Shown one piece after another: positions 35,216 through 44,758 of a DNA stretch of 64,000 nucleotides. The translations under genes were made by a program, and so were the position numbers. A model generated the notes under the pieces. It made no database searches and was not told the origin of the DNA. It was given only the letters and a program-made list of their open reading frames with translations. The stretch's first letter is position 1; each line of letters starts with the position of its first letter. The DNA is from Clostridium sp. Marseille-P2415. Its GTDB lineage: Bacteria; Bacillota; Clostridia; Lachnospirales; Lachnospiraceae. Where the stretch lies: the NCBI RefSeq assembly GCF_900155545.1, contig NZ_LT732526.1, positions 1,261,598-1,325,597 on the forward strand, given 5' to 3'.

Positions 35216-38200
35216 ATGTATAACGATTATTTTAATGTACAGGTCGGCTCAAACGGTGAAATCTCAACCCTGAAATTAACGGGAGATACTTATCCAACGA
35301 ATTATGTTCTGAATTCATCCAATGCTCCAAACCTTAACACCAGCGATCACCAATGGTTCGGAGAGCTCATGTTCAAGTACAGGCTTTCATCAGGTTCCTG
35401 GCAGACCGCACTTACACAATCTTCGGGCGACGTCAGGACGCAGAGCAATAATAAAAACTCAGTAACCGTAACTTATCAGAACTCATCAGATACAAAAGGC
35501 ATAAAAAATTTCAAGGTCATTGAAACCTATTCCCTGGTTGATGATTCCCTGCAATGGTCGATCCAATTAACCAATACAAGCTCTCAAACACTTGAAATCG
35601 GAGATCTGGGAATGCCTCTGCCGTTTAATGAAATATGGCCGGGCGGAACCGTATATGAAGAAAGAGTTCTGTATCATGCGAATATTGCAGACAGTAATTC
35701 TTATGTATATGTAACAAGACCCAGCGGAGTAGGCCCTCTTCTCCTGATGATTCCCGATGCATCAACCGGAGCAGGCTGGGAGTACAGGGACAGATGGGTG
35801 AAATCAGAGCATAATGGGAGTTCCTGGGCATCAAATGACAACTGGCCGGATGGATTGCAGGTATACTATATCCATTCAAATGTAATCAAAAGCACGAACC
35901 GCGGCTACCTGTCGAATACCAGCCTGATTCTTGCACCGGGCCAATCAAAAACCTACACCTTTAAGCTCTTTAAAGCCGCTGATCAGAAAGCCATGAAGGA
36001 AAAGCTTTATGCCGAAGGGCACATTGATGTCAATGTTGTACCTGGCATGATCGTGCCAACAAATCAAAATGCGAAATTTGACCTTCATACATCCCAAAAA
36101 ATAAACTCCGTTACAGCCCAGTACTCCGGGGAAACAACCATAACCTCACTGGGAACGGTAAATACAGATCACAAGATTTACTCCCTGAAAATGAACCATC
36201 TCGGTCAAAACAATATTACAATCAATTACGGCTCCGGTGAAAAAACGGTACTGCAGTTCTATGCCATTGAACCGATTGATTCCGCGCTTCAAAGACATGC
36301 AACCTTCATGGTAAACAATACCCAGTGGGGTGCGACCGGAGATATCCGTGCATATGTATTCGACGATTGGATGATGGATACAAAATCCAAAAGAAATAAC
36401 TTTAGCGGCTATATGGGCTGGGGAGATGACTGGGGGTTGACCCATGCCCAGTTCCTGGCTGAAAAGAATGCCCAGTCTCCCGTCGCAGCGGAGATCACTG
36501 CACTGGATAATTATCTTGAATACTGTGTATGGAACAATGTAATGGTTCAGTCTACCTATCAGGTCCATGACTGGCTGAATACCCCTCATTATACCGATGA
36601 CCTTTACCGTGCCTTTGCTTATCCCCATGTAGCAAATACCTATTATGGCATGTATAAGATCGTACGTTTTTATCCTTCTTTCATATCTTATAAAAATCCG
36701 GCAACTACATATTTGCTCAGGGCATATCACGTCATGCATAATGGTATGGCAATGAGCACGGGAACAGGACTCATGGGCGAATCTTCCGTTCCGGAGATCA
36801 TCTCAGCTCTAAAAAAGGAAGGCTATCATACCGAAGCCAATACGCTGGTCAATGATTGTTCCAATAAGTATAACGACTACAGAAGTCAGGCCTATCCATA
36901 TGGTTCCGAATACATTTACGATAATACCGGGGAAGAATCCGGATATATGGTTGCAAAAATGAACAATAACAAAACCATGATGAGTAAAATTAATGAGAAA
37001 ACAAGGGCAAGCCGCGGAAGCCAGCCTCTATGGTACTACTACGCCGATCCGACATCCATATGCGGCTCCGGCTGGTGGCAGTTCCAATATTCCGCTGCTC
37101 TGATCGGCTATTGTATGGATGACTGGACCAGATACTATTCATCGGTTCCGGAAGAGGATGAGCGGATGGCCTATGCCGCAAAGATAGCAAATCTCAACTG
37201 CATCAACTCCGGGCAAATTGATTCCGACCCGGCAAATATCGGAACAGTCGCATGGACCTACCAGGCTTCCAGGGGCAATTACTATGAAGGATCTGCGGAA
37301 AGCGGAAAACTCCATAACGGCTGGAGACAGATGTCCGGAGAAGCTGATCTGGGATTATGGGGTGCAATACGGATCCTCAGCGCGGATGTATCCGTCGACC
37401 CGATCTTCGGGCTTTACGGATATGGCTGCAACGCTGATAAAAATGGCGAAAGCTATGTTATCACCCCGAAAGACGGCATCAACAAGAAGCTTAATCTGAT
37501 CACGGAAAAGCTTTATATGGAATTGGACAGAGATCAATATACTTCAGCAACTGTGGCGGCCGCCAAAAATTATATAGAACTGACACTGAAAAACCAGTAT
37601 ACAGCAGCTGCACACACAACAACTCTTTCTATATACGGTCTTGCGCCGGGAAGCTATGATGTACTTGTCGATAAAACAGTGGTATCCGGTTTCACAGCCG
37701 TTGCGAACTCAAAAACGGCAATCAATCTGGACATCGGCACTCATGAAACCTACAATATCAGGATAACAAAGGGAAGTGCCCTTCCGGAGGTTGTAGCAAA
37801 GTATACCTTCGACAACACAGCCGAAGATTCATCCGGAAATAACAAGACGGCAATGTTAAATGGGTCTGCCTCCTATGCGAAAGGAATGTCAGGTCAGGCA
37901 CTGATGCTTGACGGCTCAGGCGGATATGTAAGCCTGCCTGAAGGCATCGTAAGCAATTTGAACGATTTCACAATTTCCGCCTGGGTAAGTGCCCGTAAAA
38001 CAGACACCTGGACAAGAGTCTTCGATTTCGGTACCGGAACGGATAAATATATGTTCCTGACACTTAACGCCGGCTCATATCCAAGATTTGCCATCACTAC
38101 AGGCGGAAATGGTTTAGAACTGACCATAGACGGAACCTCTGCCTTTCCGACAGGAACATGGCATCATGCAGCTGTAACACTCTCAGGCACTACCGGTACA

Positions 38201-39103
38201 CTGTATATTGACGGGTCCGCGGCAGCAAGCAATGCAAATATGACTTTAACACCATCAAGCCTTGGCAGCACGAACCAGAATTATATCGGAAAATCCCAAT
38301 GGTCCGACCCCTATCTGAACGGTTCGGTTGATGACTTCCGGATCTACAGCAGAGCATTAAGTCCTTCGGAAATTCGTTCACTCTATGGGAACAATTCCAA
38401 ACCGGAGGTGGCAGCGCCTCCAAGCTGGATCCATTCATTCTACAAAAAATGCGTTATGATAAACGGAATTCCTATCTGTTCAACTTCGGCAGTACCGGAT
38501 CAGGCATTGCTCAATGCCTATGATATACTGGATGCCCAGTTGAAAAAAATTAAGACGGATAAGCCTGCTGTCCTGCAAAAAATGCTGGACAACCAGGTGT
38601 ATGCCATAATTATAGGTTTAAATGAAACCAATGACATGCATCCTTCCTGGTCCGATAGCAGCGATCCGTCATGGCCAAGAAGAGGCGGTGGCGGCAATCC
38701 CACAACCGTACTGGAGGAGGACTGCATCGTTCCTTCCGATGATACCTGGCGTCAGAACTTCTGTGGTCTTGTCCATGAATTTGCTCATACGCTGCTGACA
38801 TACGGAATCGGAGATGCAGGCCTTGCCGGAGCTGACACGGCTACCTACAATGCTATCGTCACTGCCTACAACCATGCTATGGAAGCAAATAAATACACGG
38901 AATCGGACTATGACCGCAGCAATTATCACGAATATTTTACGGGTCAATCCTGCAGGTGGTTCAATGCCAACCCGACGGATCTGAATGTACCGAATGCATC
39001 GGGCAAATCGGACCGCGAGCAGCTTAAAGAATACGACCCTGAGATGTATCACATCCTTTCAACACTTTATGGCGATTATAAACTGCCAAAGCCCTGGAAT
39101 TAA
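35216..39103 (+). CDS. Large DUF5695 / LamG / HEXXH multidomain protein
   Basis: 1295 residues. Residues ~1-850 match the DUF5695 type (beta-rich start, then GYMGWGDDWGLTHAQF near 400 and a helical toroid-like part). Residues ~860-1065 are a LamG/concanavalin-type domain (VVAKYTFDNTAEDSSGNNKT, ISAWVSARKTDTWTRVFDFG). Residues ~1070-1295 carry HEFAHTLL near 1195, a zinc-metallopeptidase-type HEXXH, with NYHEYFTGQSCRWF after it. Such proteins are usually exported and act on polysaccharides or glycoproteins, yet no signal peptide precedes MYNDYFNV and the frame closes upstream at a TAA. Ribosome site AAAGGAG is good. Activity is unknown. Confidence 0.85.
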   Translation: MYNDYFNVQVGSNGEISTLKLTGDTYPTNYVLNSSNAPNLNTSDHQWFGELMFKYRLSSGSWQTALTQSSGDVRTQSNNKNSVTVTYQNSSDTKGIKNFKVIETYSLVDDSLQWSIQLTNTSSQTLEIGDLGMPLPFNEIWPGGTVYEERVLYHANIADSNSYVYVTRPSGVGPLLLMIPDASTGAGWEYRDRWVKSEHNGSSWASNDNWPDGLQVYYIHSNVIKSTNRGYLSNTSLILAPGQSKTYTFKLFKAADQKAMKEKLYAEGHIDVNVVPGMIVPTNQNAKFDLHTSQKINSVTAQYSGETTITSLGTVNTDHKIYSLKMNHLGQNNITINYGSGEKTVLQFYAIEPIDSALQRHATFMVNNTQWGATGDIRAYVFDDWMMDTKSKRNNFSGYMGWGDDWGLTHAQFLAEKNAQSPVAAEITALDNYLEYCVWNNVMVQSTYQVHDWLNTPHYTDDLYRAFAYPHVANTYYGMYKIVRFYPSFISYKNPATTYLLRAYHVMHNGMAMSTGTGLMGESSVPEIISALKKEGYHTEANTLVNDCSNKYNDYRSQAYPYGSEYIYDNTGEESGYMVAKMNNNKTMMSKINEKTRASRGSQPLWYYYADPTSICGSGWWQFQYSAALIGYCMDDWTRYYSSVPEEDERMAYAAKIANLNCINSGQIDSDPANIGTVAWTYQASRGNYYEGSAESGKLHNGWRQMSGEADLGLWGAIRILSADVSVDPIFGLYGYGCNADKNGESYVITPKDGINKKLNLITEKLYMELDRDQYTSATVAAAKNYIELTLKNQYTAAAHTTTLSIYGLAPGSYDVLVDKTVVSGFTAVANSKTAINLDIGTHETYNIRITKGSALPEVVAKYTFDNTAEDSSGNNKTAMLNGSASYAKGMSGQALMLDGSGGYVSLPEGIVSNLNDFTISAWVSARKTDTWTRVFDFGTGTDKYMFLTLNAGSYPRFAITTGGNGLELTIDGTSAFPTGTWHHAAVTLSGTTGTLYIDGSAAASNANMTLTPSSLGSTNQNYIGKSQWSDPYLNGSVDDFRIYSRALSPSEIRSLYGNNSKPEVAAPPSWIHSFYKKCVMINGIPICSTSAVPDQALLNAYDILDAQLKKIKTDKPAVLQKMLDNQVYAIIIGLNETNDMHPSWSDSSDPSWPRRGGGGNPTTVLEEDCIVPSDDTWRQNFCGLVHEFAHTLLTYGIGDAGLAGADTATYNAIVTAYNHAMEANKYTESDYDRSNYHEYFTGQSCRWFNANPTDLNVPNASGKSDREQLKEYDPEMYHILSTLYGDYKLPKPWN

Positions 39104-39141
39104 AGGATATCATATCCCGCAGATTCTATATCTTTTACCTC

Positions 39142-39175
39142 TTAAGAAAGACCGCCGGCCGGCGGTCTTTCTTAA
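39142..39175. terminator. Perfect 34-base palindromic terminator
   Basis: Centred between 39158 and 39159; every base pairs from 39142 to 39175, with core GACCGCCGGCCGGCGGTC. TTAATTCTC follows on the plus strand. Ends the DUF5695 gene. Confidence 0.85.
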
Positions 39176-39214
39176 TTCTCTTCCTGCAAGGACTGCTTTT
39201 TCTTATATATTATG

Positions 39215-39239
39215 AAATTTATTTGGAACTAATAAATTT
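39215..39239. promoter_or_regulatory. Palindromic operator 3
   Basis: A 25-base imperfect palindrome (two mismatched pairs) beginning AAATTTATT and ending AATAAATTT; core ATTTGG-A-ACTAAT. Same family as the sites at 30549 and 30667. Confidence 0.6.
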
Positions 39240-39277
39240 TATATCCGCTATGTATTAATGAATTGCTTTCATCTCAA

Positions 39278-39314
39278 ACTATGAAATTGATTAGTGACCA
39301 ATAAATTTCATAGT
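39278..39314. promoter_or_regulatory. Palindromic operator 4 (37 bases)
   Basis: From ACTATGAAATT to AATTTCATAGT with core GATTAGTGACCAAT; only two mismatched pairs in 37 bases. Its left arm ACTATGAAATT also precedes operator 2. Confidence 0.7.
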
Positions 39315-39380
39315 ATATTTACTCTTCTAAGTGCCTTTGTTATAGTCTAAACATGGTACAAGTAAACCATAGACGATTAA

Positions 39381-39605
39381 AAGGTATACAGCGATTATCG
39401 CAGCCCTTTCCTATCCCGGATTAAGGGGGCCGTATCCAAGGAACTGCTGATCCGCGACGAAGACGTACAGGTACTGCATGGCTTTGACAGCGTTGAAGAT
39501 GCCCAGGCGTATCTGAATACCGATATGTTTAAAAACGATGTCTTTGTTAGCCTGAAGCCATTGTGGGCTGCCGATCCTGACGTCAAAATCTACACTGTTG
39601 CCTAA
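39381..39605 (+). pseudogene. N-terminally truncated copy of the ABM-like gene
   Basis: Reading from 39381 gives KVYSDYRSPFLSRIKGAVSK, ELLIRDEDVQVLHGFDSVED, then LKPLWAADPDVKIYTVA and a stop at 39605. This is colinear with residues ~24-96 of the protein at 30163-30453 and differs at about a quarter of positions. An in-frame TAA directly precedes the homologous part, and the first ~23 residues are lost or shifted, so it cannot make the whole protein. Two operators of the same type lie just upstream. Confidence 0.75.
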
Positions 39606-39624
39606 GTAAAAAGCAGATAAATAA

Positions 39625-39656
39625 AAAAGCCGGGGAAGTAGCGCTCTCCGGCTTTT
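39625..39656 (+). terminator. Terminator after the ABM-like fragment
   Basis: AAAAGCCGG pairs with CCGGCTTTT; TTTTCTC follows. Confidence 0.75.
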
Positions 39657-39682
39657 CTCACTACTTTGAGGGGATTGCTGTT

Positions 39683-40051
39683 ATGAATAAATTAGAAAGA
39701 TTTGTTACCGCGGCCACTGCTAACCTCCGGCAAAAAGATGTCAGCGCTCTTCAGAAGATTGACAGTAACGGCATCGGCGAGGCTTACCAATATGTCACTT
39801 ATGGTACCTGCTCCAAAGAGATTTTGATTGAAGTGAATGGCGATTTAGTGAGCCGTGTCCGGTTTAACGGCGGGTGTCCCGGGGGACTTGCAGCCATAGG
39901 AGAACTTGTAACAGGACTGAAGATCGATGATGTGATCGCCAAGGTAAAAGGCATTACTTGCAGGAATGGAACCTCTTGCGGGGATCAGCTTGCGCAGGCA
40001 CTTGGACAAATTCAAACCCTGCGTAAAAATGCTGCCGATCATAATATGTAA
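39683..40051 (+). CDS. TSCPD domain protein (TIGR03905-like)
   Basis: A 122-residue protein. Residues ~38-110 match the TSCPD domain: YVTYGTCSKEILIEV, VRFNGGCPGGLAAIGELVTG, then ITCRNGTSCGDQLAQAL, with Cys43, Cys65, Cys93 and Cys99 likely binding metal. The domain also ends some ribonucleotide reductases; stand-alone members have no settled function. The first ~35 residues are extra compared with the usual ~80-residue form. TGAGGGGATTGCTGTT precedes the ATG. Confidence 0.85.
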   Translation: MNKLERFVTAATANLRQKDVSALQKIDSNGIGEAYQYVTYGTCSKEILIEVNGDLVSRVRFNGGCPGGLAAIGELVTGLKIDDVIAKVKGITCRNGTSCGDQLAQALGQIQTLRKNAADHNM

Positions 40052-40107
40052 TGCAACACATCTGAAAGGCATTGAATCAAATTTGACAATATAGGAGAAT
40101 AAAATTT

Positions 40108-40338
40108 ATGAGAGATGAAACAAAGTGCTTACACGCAGGATATAATCCGCAAAATGCAGAACCACGTGTTATGCCAATTGTTCAGAGTACAACTTATGTA
40201 TATGAATCAACGGAAGAGGTCGCTGCAGTTTTTGACGATCCTATGAAGAGTCTGATTTACTCACGGTTTGGAAACCCGACGGTGATGGCAGTAGAACGGA
40301 AAATTGCCGATCCTCACCAGTTCAAACTGTTCCCTTGA
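40108..40338 (+). pseudogene. Truncated O-acetylhomoserine sulfhydrylase-type gene
   Basis: Reads like the first ~66 residues of a MetY/MetC-type PLP enzyme: DETKCLHAGYNPQNAEPRV, PIVQSTTYVYESTEEVA, then YSRFGNPTVMAVERKIA. After that the text becomes DPHQFKLFP and stops. About 350 residues, including the PLP lysine, are gone. TAGGAG precedes the intact start, so the 5' end is preserved and the break is a 3' deletion. Confidence 0.8.
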
Positions 40339-40443
40339 GGCCCTGGACCCCTTTGTCCCCAAATACTTACCCACATGCAAATACCTCCATAAATAACTCT
40401 GTTTTTGGCAGTATGATCATTTAGAATTTAACCATGCCACGAA

Positions 40444-40953
40444 TCAACAGATTATAATTTCTCTTTTATCCGTACCGTTAAGTACCTCCGAAATCTTAAA
40501 ATTTGCTTCACTCAATGAAATATGTATTCCAAACTTCTGAAAAACTTCATCCTTCAAATCCATACAATTTTGATGTTCCGGACGAATGTTTGATCTGTCA
40601 TCTCCTATTTTTTTCCCTTCTATCATAAAATCAAAACTGTCAGAATCAGACTTCACGGTAACTGAATGCTTAATTAAGTCTGTACATAAATGCCTATGAA
40701 CAGTATCAATTCGGTGCCAGCCTCCGGATGTCAATTCTCTTGCAATGATCTCCTCAATTTTATCCGCATATTCACTTCTGCAATCAATGAAGAATAAATG
40801 TGCCGGACGGTTTTTCTTTGTTATGGTGGGGATAATTTGAACATTCGAGGCACCGGAATCATATAAATATTGAATGACCTGTCCCAGATTTTCTCCTGAC
40901 AAATGATCGACCTGAACCATAAATACCAGACCTTTTTTGGTAAAAATATTCAT
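40444..40953 (-). CDS. Stand-alone LarC C-terminal domain (nickel-pincer cofactor insertion type)
   Basis: A 169-residue protein: VQVDHLSGENLGQVIQYLYD, NVQIIPTITKKNRPAHLFFI, GGWHRIDTVHR, and a second part with IHISLSEANFKISEVL. These are the landmarks of the C-terminal half of LarC (DUF111), the protein that inserts nickel into the lactate-racemase cofactor. In many Firmicutes LarC is encoded as two frames, LarC1 and LarC2; here only LarC2 is present. ATG 40953 follows AAGGAG by 8 bases. A LarA homologue lies 6.7 kb away. Confidence 0.75.
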   Translation of the reverse strand: MNIFTKKGLVFMVQVDHLSGENLGQVIQYLYDSGASNVQIIPTITKKNRPAHLFFIDCRSEYADKIEEIIARELTSGGWHRIDTVHRHLCTDLIKHSVTVKSDSDSFDFMIEGKKIGDDRSNIRPEHQNCMDLKDEVFQKFGIHISLSEANFKISEVLNGTDKREIIIC

Positions 40954-41115
40954 GTACAAAACTCCTTCAAATTATTGATTTATCTTCGTACCATTTGAGT
41001 TTCTCCGGAAAAGCAACCAAAATATAATGTTTTTATCAAGCCGAGGTAACAGCATTATTTAATACCGTTACCTCCCTTGAACATGGCATTCGTAATCAGA
41101 AAAACAAACTGATAT

Positions 41116-42903
41116 TTAATCCGAAATCATTTCTAATGCTAATTTTCCGACCCTTGTTGCCGCCGCTTTACCACCAGGTATTGCCGCAGTCAGATAAGCA
41201 GATTTCTCTGCAATTGCAGCCGCATCTTCAGGCGTATACAGTTTCATCGCAGTAGCTGCTGCAACAGGCACGACTATGTTCAGAATACTGCAAGCTACCA
41301 ATGCAATTTCGCCCGCTACTGCCCCTGCCAACGGAGCTGCCCAGGCTATGTCATCCCGTTCTCCTCTGCAGATTTTCGGGAGCAGATCATGGGCAAAACC
41401 ATTCATTACCGCAGTTTTATCTCCAACTGTTACACTTATATCAATCAACATATCAAAGGCCAGATACTTTTGGGCCAGCTTGGAGCTTCTCCTCGCTCCG
41501 TTACCAATTTTCAGTATCTTAATTTTAACCTCCTCCCCCTCCATGCCGGAAAGAATAATACTGGAATGTTTTTCAATATATGCCACACGCTCGTCATCCA
41601 AAGCACGAACCACTTCCGCCAGAGTTTTGCCAGCCGATAATTGATCAAAGGTAAATTCCGCACGGGAATATAACGATTTTGCTCTTGCAGGATCAGTGGC
41701 ATTGATCAGCATACGGGTAACAACACCATTATGAAGCTCAGCGGCTTTTCTTGCTATTAAGTTAATGCTCAGTAATGCCACCTCCGGACTGAATGAAGTG
41801 GCAGCCCTGTCTTCCGCAATCATCTTCGCTGCTTTTTCTGTATCGCCGTTATTGGCAACCAATGTTTTCATTCCTACGACTGCAAACCCTCCAATATGTC
41901 CCAGCGGCGCATTGAAGGCAGCTGTAGAAAAGCCTGATATGGTTTCAGCAAAAACAGCAAAAATTTCATCAAATGCCATCATGCCAATGACTGACGGTCC
42001 GCCGATATCTTTAAGAATTAAGCCAACATCTCCCACGACCTTTGCAGTGTCATACTCTTCCCCTGTGATTTTAATATGCAGCTTTTCAGGAAGTCCGGCA
42101 GTTTGGGCTGCAGTCTTACCAGCTAAATAAGCAGAACTGGTACGGCCATACGTTCCCAGTTCTTCTGGTATTTCAGCATCGGGATGGATTATTTCAAGAA
42201 TCGCTGCGGCGCCTAAAACAGCTGCAGTAAAGGGATGGGGACGAATCGCAGCACCTGCCATAGCATCAAGCATTGCCTGTGTCCCGATACGTGCACCATT
42301 TTCAGCCATCTCCGGCCAGACATTGTCTTCTCCCAATGCACTATGACCATAGACTGGGCTTCCGGACACATTGACCGGTATCTTTCTTCCATCAATTGAT
42401 GTCAGCTTGCCTTCCATCATTGCCTGATAAATTGCCATAACTGCCGGAAATCCTGAAATTTTATTATTCATTTTTGCAGTTGGAACAGCAGCAACACCAC
42501 ACCGGTCAACGCCTGCCAGCATTCGCGCAGTAGCACCCAGCTTTCTGTTTCCCGCCGGTATCCCGACCTGTGCCTTAGAGCCTGCTAAATACATAATGCA
42601 CGCCACGATTAATGCAGCATTTGCCCCATCAGCGCCTGATTTTTTTGCCACCTGAATGGCTTTTTCCATAATGTCGTCAACCGGCAATCTCCGGGCATCG
42701 GCAAATTCAATTGACAGTCTGCTTCCTCTGAGCAGTTCTTCTGTAATGACATTTACAACAGTATGTATCGCTATATTAACCATGCCATGACCTCCGGCCA
42801 GCGCTTCAATTCTGTCATTTGTTAAATTTGAAATATTGGATACACATGCCAGTCCAGCCACTGAGATTATCTTACTTTTGTTCTTTGAGTCCATTGTGTT
42901 CAT
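41116..42903 (-). CDS. Unrecognised 595-residue Ala/Gly-rich protein
   Basis: I do not recognise this family. The protein is intact, rich in Ala, Gly and Ile, with no signal peptide. Features: ISVAGLACVSNISNLTNDRI near 14, KSGADGANAALIVACIMYLA near 90, GNRKLGATARMLAGVDRCG near 122, SPVYGHSALGEDNVWPE near 180, GGPSVIGMMAFDEIFAVF near 300, and a hydrophobic AAPLAGAVAGEIALVACSI near 520. Repeated Gly/Ala helices suggest a mostly helical enzyme or membrane-associated protein. GGAGGAGAATTATA precedes the ATG. It follows fhs and a folD fragment in one transcription unit and precedes LarC2, so a link to one-carbon or 2-hydroxyacid metabolism is possible. Confidence 0.8.
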   Translation of the reverse strand: MNTMDSKNKSKIISVAGLACVSNISNLTNDRIEALAGGHGMVNIAIHTVVNVITEELLRGSRLSIEFADARRLPVDDIMEKAIQVAKKSGADGANAALIVACIMYLAGSKAQVGIPAGNRKLGATARMLAGVDRCGVAAVPTAKMNNKISGFPAVMAIYQAMMEGKLTSIDGRKIPVNVSGSPVYGHSALGEDNVWPEMAENGARIGTQAMLDAMAGAAIRPHPFTAAVLGAAAILEIIHPDAEIPEELGTYGRTSSAYLAGKTAAQTAGLPEKLHIKITGEEYDTAKVVGDVGLILKDIGGPSVIGMMAFDEIFAVFAETISGFSTAAFNAPLGHIGGFAVVGMKTLVANNGDTEKAAKMIAEDRAATSFSPEVALLSINLIARKAAELHNGVVTRMLINATDPARAKSLYSRAEFTFDQLSAGKTLAEVVRALDDERVAYIEKHSSIILSGMEGEEVKIKILKIGNGARRSSKLAQKYLAFDMLIDISVTVGDKTAVMNGFAHDLLPKICRGERDDIAWAAPLAGAVAGEIALVACSILNIVVPVAAATAMKLYTPEDAAAIAEKSAYLTAAIPGGKAAATRVGKLALEMISD

Positions 42904-42937
42904 TATAATTCTCCTCCATAAAATAAAATTATTAGGT

Positions 42938-43063
42938 TTACTGCATTAATGTTTCACAAGCTCCAACCACATGGCTTAAGAGTATTGTTGTCGTAATCAC
43001 TCCTACCCCTCCTGCAGCCGGCGTAATTGCCTTGGCTTTATCGAAGACCACATTATTATGCAA
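42938..43063 (-). pseudogene. C-terminal fragment of FolD with its own ribosome site
   Basis: From a TTG at 43063 the text reads MHNNVVFDKAKAITPAAGGV, GVITTTILLSHVVGACETLM and Q, then a stop. This is the closing part of methylene-THF dehydrogenase/cyclohydrolase (ITPVPGGVGPMT-type motif, here ITPAAGGVGVIT). GAGGAGG stands just before the TTG, so a 41-residue peptide could be made. The first ~240 residues are missing. It lies between fhs and the 595-residue gene, where an intact folD would be expected. Confidence 0.75.
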
Positions 43064-43087
43064 ACTAACCTCCTCATAAGTCGAAAT

Positions 43088-44758
43088 TTATGATAATCCT
43101 AATATTTCACCAGTTTCTGTAATATCCATACCACAAGCCGCGGGAATCTTTGGAAGTCCGGGCATTGTCATGATTTCACCTGTAATGGCTACAATAAAAC
43201 CTGCTCCGGCAGAGACTTTCACTTCCCTAACCGTAATCTTGAATCCACTGGGTGCACCTAAAAGTGCCGCATTGTCCGAGAAAGAATATTGAGTCTTTGC
43301 TATACAGATAGGCATTTTATCCAAACCATGTTTTTCAATATCTTCCATTTGTTTTTTTGCATTTAGAGTAAAATTCACGCCGGCAGCATGATATATTTCT
43401 CTGGCAATCGTTGATATTTTTTCCTCAATGGTTCCTTCCACAGCATAAAGCGGTTTATAATTTGACTTCTTTGTCTCGCAAATCTGGACAACCTTTTCAG
43501 CCAGATCAATTCCACCGTCCCCTCCTTTTGTAAACACCTCTGAAAGACCTACTTCAGCACCTTTTTCAGCACATTTTTTCCTTAGTAAGTCTAGCTCCGC
43601 CTCTGTATCCGCCGGAAATCTGTTAATTGCCACTACTGCCGGTACTCCAAACTTAGCCAGATTTTCCAAATGCCTTTCAAGATTAGAGATACCTTTGCCA
43701 AGGGCATCAAGATTTTCACCGCTCAGCTCATTCTTCTGTAAGCCGCCATGCATTTTAAGTGCTCTTACTGTTGCCACAATAACAACGGCATCCGGATTAA
43801 GGCCTGCAAACCGGCACTTGATATCAAAGAACTTTTCCGCTCCCAAATCTGCCCCGAAGCCTGCTTCTGTAATAACATAATCCGCAAGCTTGAGTGCTAC
43901 CTTTGTTGCCATAACGGAATTACAGCCATGGGCTATATTGGCAAAAGAACCTCCATGAATAAATGCAGGAGTATTTTCAATGGTCTGAACCAGATTCGGC
44001 TTGATAGCATCTTTTAAAAGAAGTGTCATGGCCCCCGTTGCTTTTAAGTCTTCTGCTGTAATCACTTCTCCCGTGGTGTTATATGCTACAACCATTTTAG
44101 AGAGCCTGTCCTTCATATCTGCCAAAGAGGTTGAAAGGCAGAGAATTGCCATGATCTCGGAAGCTGCCGTAATATCAAAACCCGCCTGACGTACAAATCC
44201 ATCTCCATTTCCGCCTAAGCCAACAATAATATTCCTCAACGACCTGTCGTTCATATCCAGAACTCTTTTCCAGACAACCTTCTTAGGATCGATATTAAGG
44301 GCATTCCCTTGATGTAAATGATTGTCCAACATTGCGGCAAGCAGATTATGTGCTGAGGTTATTGCATGAAAATCGCCGGTAAAGTGCAGATTAATATCAT
44401 CAATTGGAACAACCTGGGCATAGCCTCTTCCCGCAGCCCCTCCTTTCCCGCCAAAGCATGGTCCAAGAGAGGGCTCTCGCAAAGCTGTGATAGTTTTTTT
44501 CCCGATTTTATTCAATCCCATGGAAAGGCCGACATTTGTTGTTGTCTTTCCTTCACCTGCCGGTGTTGGGCTAATCGCTGTAACAAGAACCAGCTTTGCA
44601 TCCGGCTTATCTTTCAGCCTTGTCAGAACATCCAGGGATACCTTAGCCTTATACCTGCCATAGAGTTCCAATTCGTTTTCCTGAATACCAAGCTTTTGGG
44701 CAATCTCGGTTATTGGAAGCATTTTGGCCTCTTGCGCGATTTGTACATCAGTTTTCAC
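43088..44758 (-). CDS. fhs: Formate-tetrahydrofolate ligase
   Basis: A 556-residue enzyme that makes 10-formyl-THF from formate, THF and ATP. The nucleotide site [20 protein letters not shown] near 63, [20 protein letters not shown] near 93, [17 protein letters not shown] near 125 and the closing [15 protein letters not shown] are all typical. The start is a GTG with GGAGGAGG before it, overlapping the last codon and stop of an upstream remnant (GTGTGA). It heads a unit with a folD fragment and the 595-residue protein; it may serve acetogenesis or purine and formate metabolism. Confidence 0.96.
   Translation of the reverse strand: MKTDVQIAQEAKMLPITEIAQKLGIQENELELYGRYKAKVSLDVLTRLKDKPDAKLVLVTAISPTPAGEGKTTTNVGLSMGLNKIGKKTITALREPSLGPCFGGKGGAAGRGYAQVVPIDDINLHFTGDFHAITSAHNLLAAMLDNHLHQGNALNIDPKKVVWKRVLDMNDRSLRNIIVGLGGNGDGFVRQAGFDITAASEIMAILCLSTSLADMKDRLSKMVVAYNTTGEVITAEDLKATGAMTLLLKDAIKPNLVQTIENTPAFIHGGSFANIAHGCNSVMATKVALKLADYVITEAGFGADLGAEKFFDIKCRFAGLNPDAVVIVATVRALKMHGGLQKNELSGENLDALGKGISNLERHLENLAKFGVPAVVAINRFPADTEAELDLLRKKCAEKGAEVGLSEVFTKGGDGGIDLAEKVVQICETKKSNYKPLYAVEGTIEEKISTIAREIYHAAGVNFTLNAKKQMEDIEKHGLDKMPICIAKTQYSFSDNAALLGAPSGFKITVREVKVSAGAGFIVAITGEIMTMPGLPKIPAACGMDITETGEILGLS

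Noticed and set aside
36146-36739. 197-codon minus-strand open frame
   Set aside because: Opposite the DUF5695 gene; no ribosome site and no recognisable motifs.
40108-40338. Reading this as a complete small gene
   Set aside because: The text is clearly only the first sixth of a MetY-type enzyme and breaks off abruptly.
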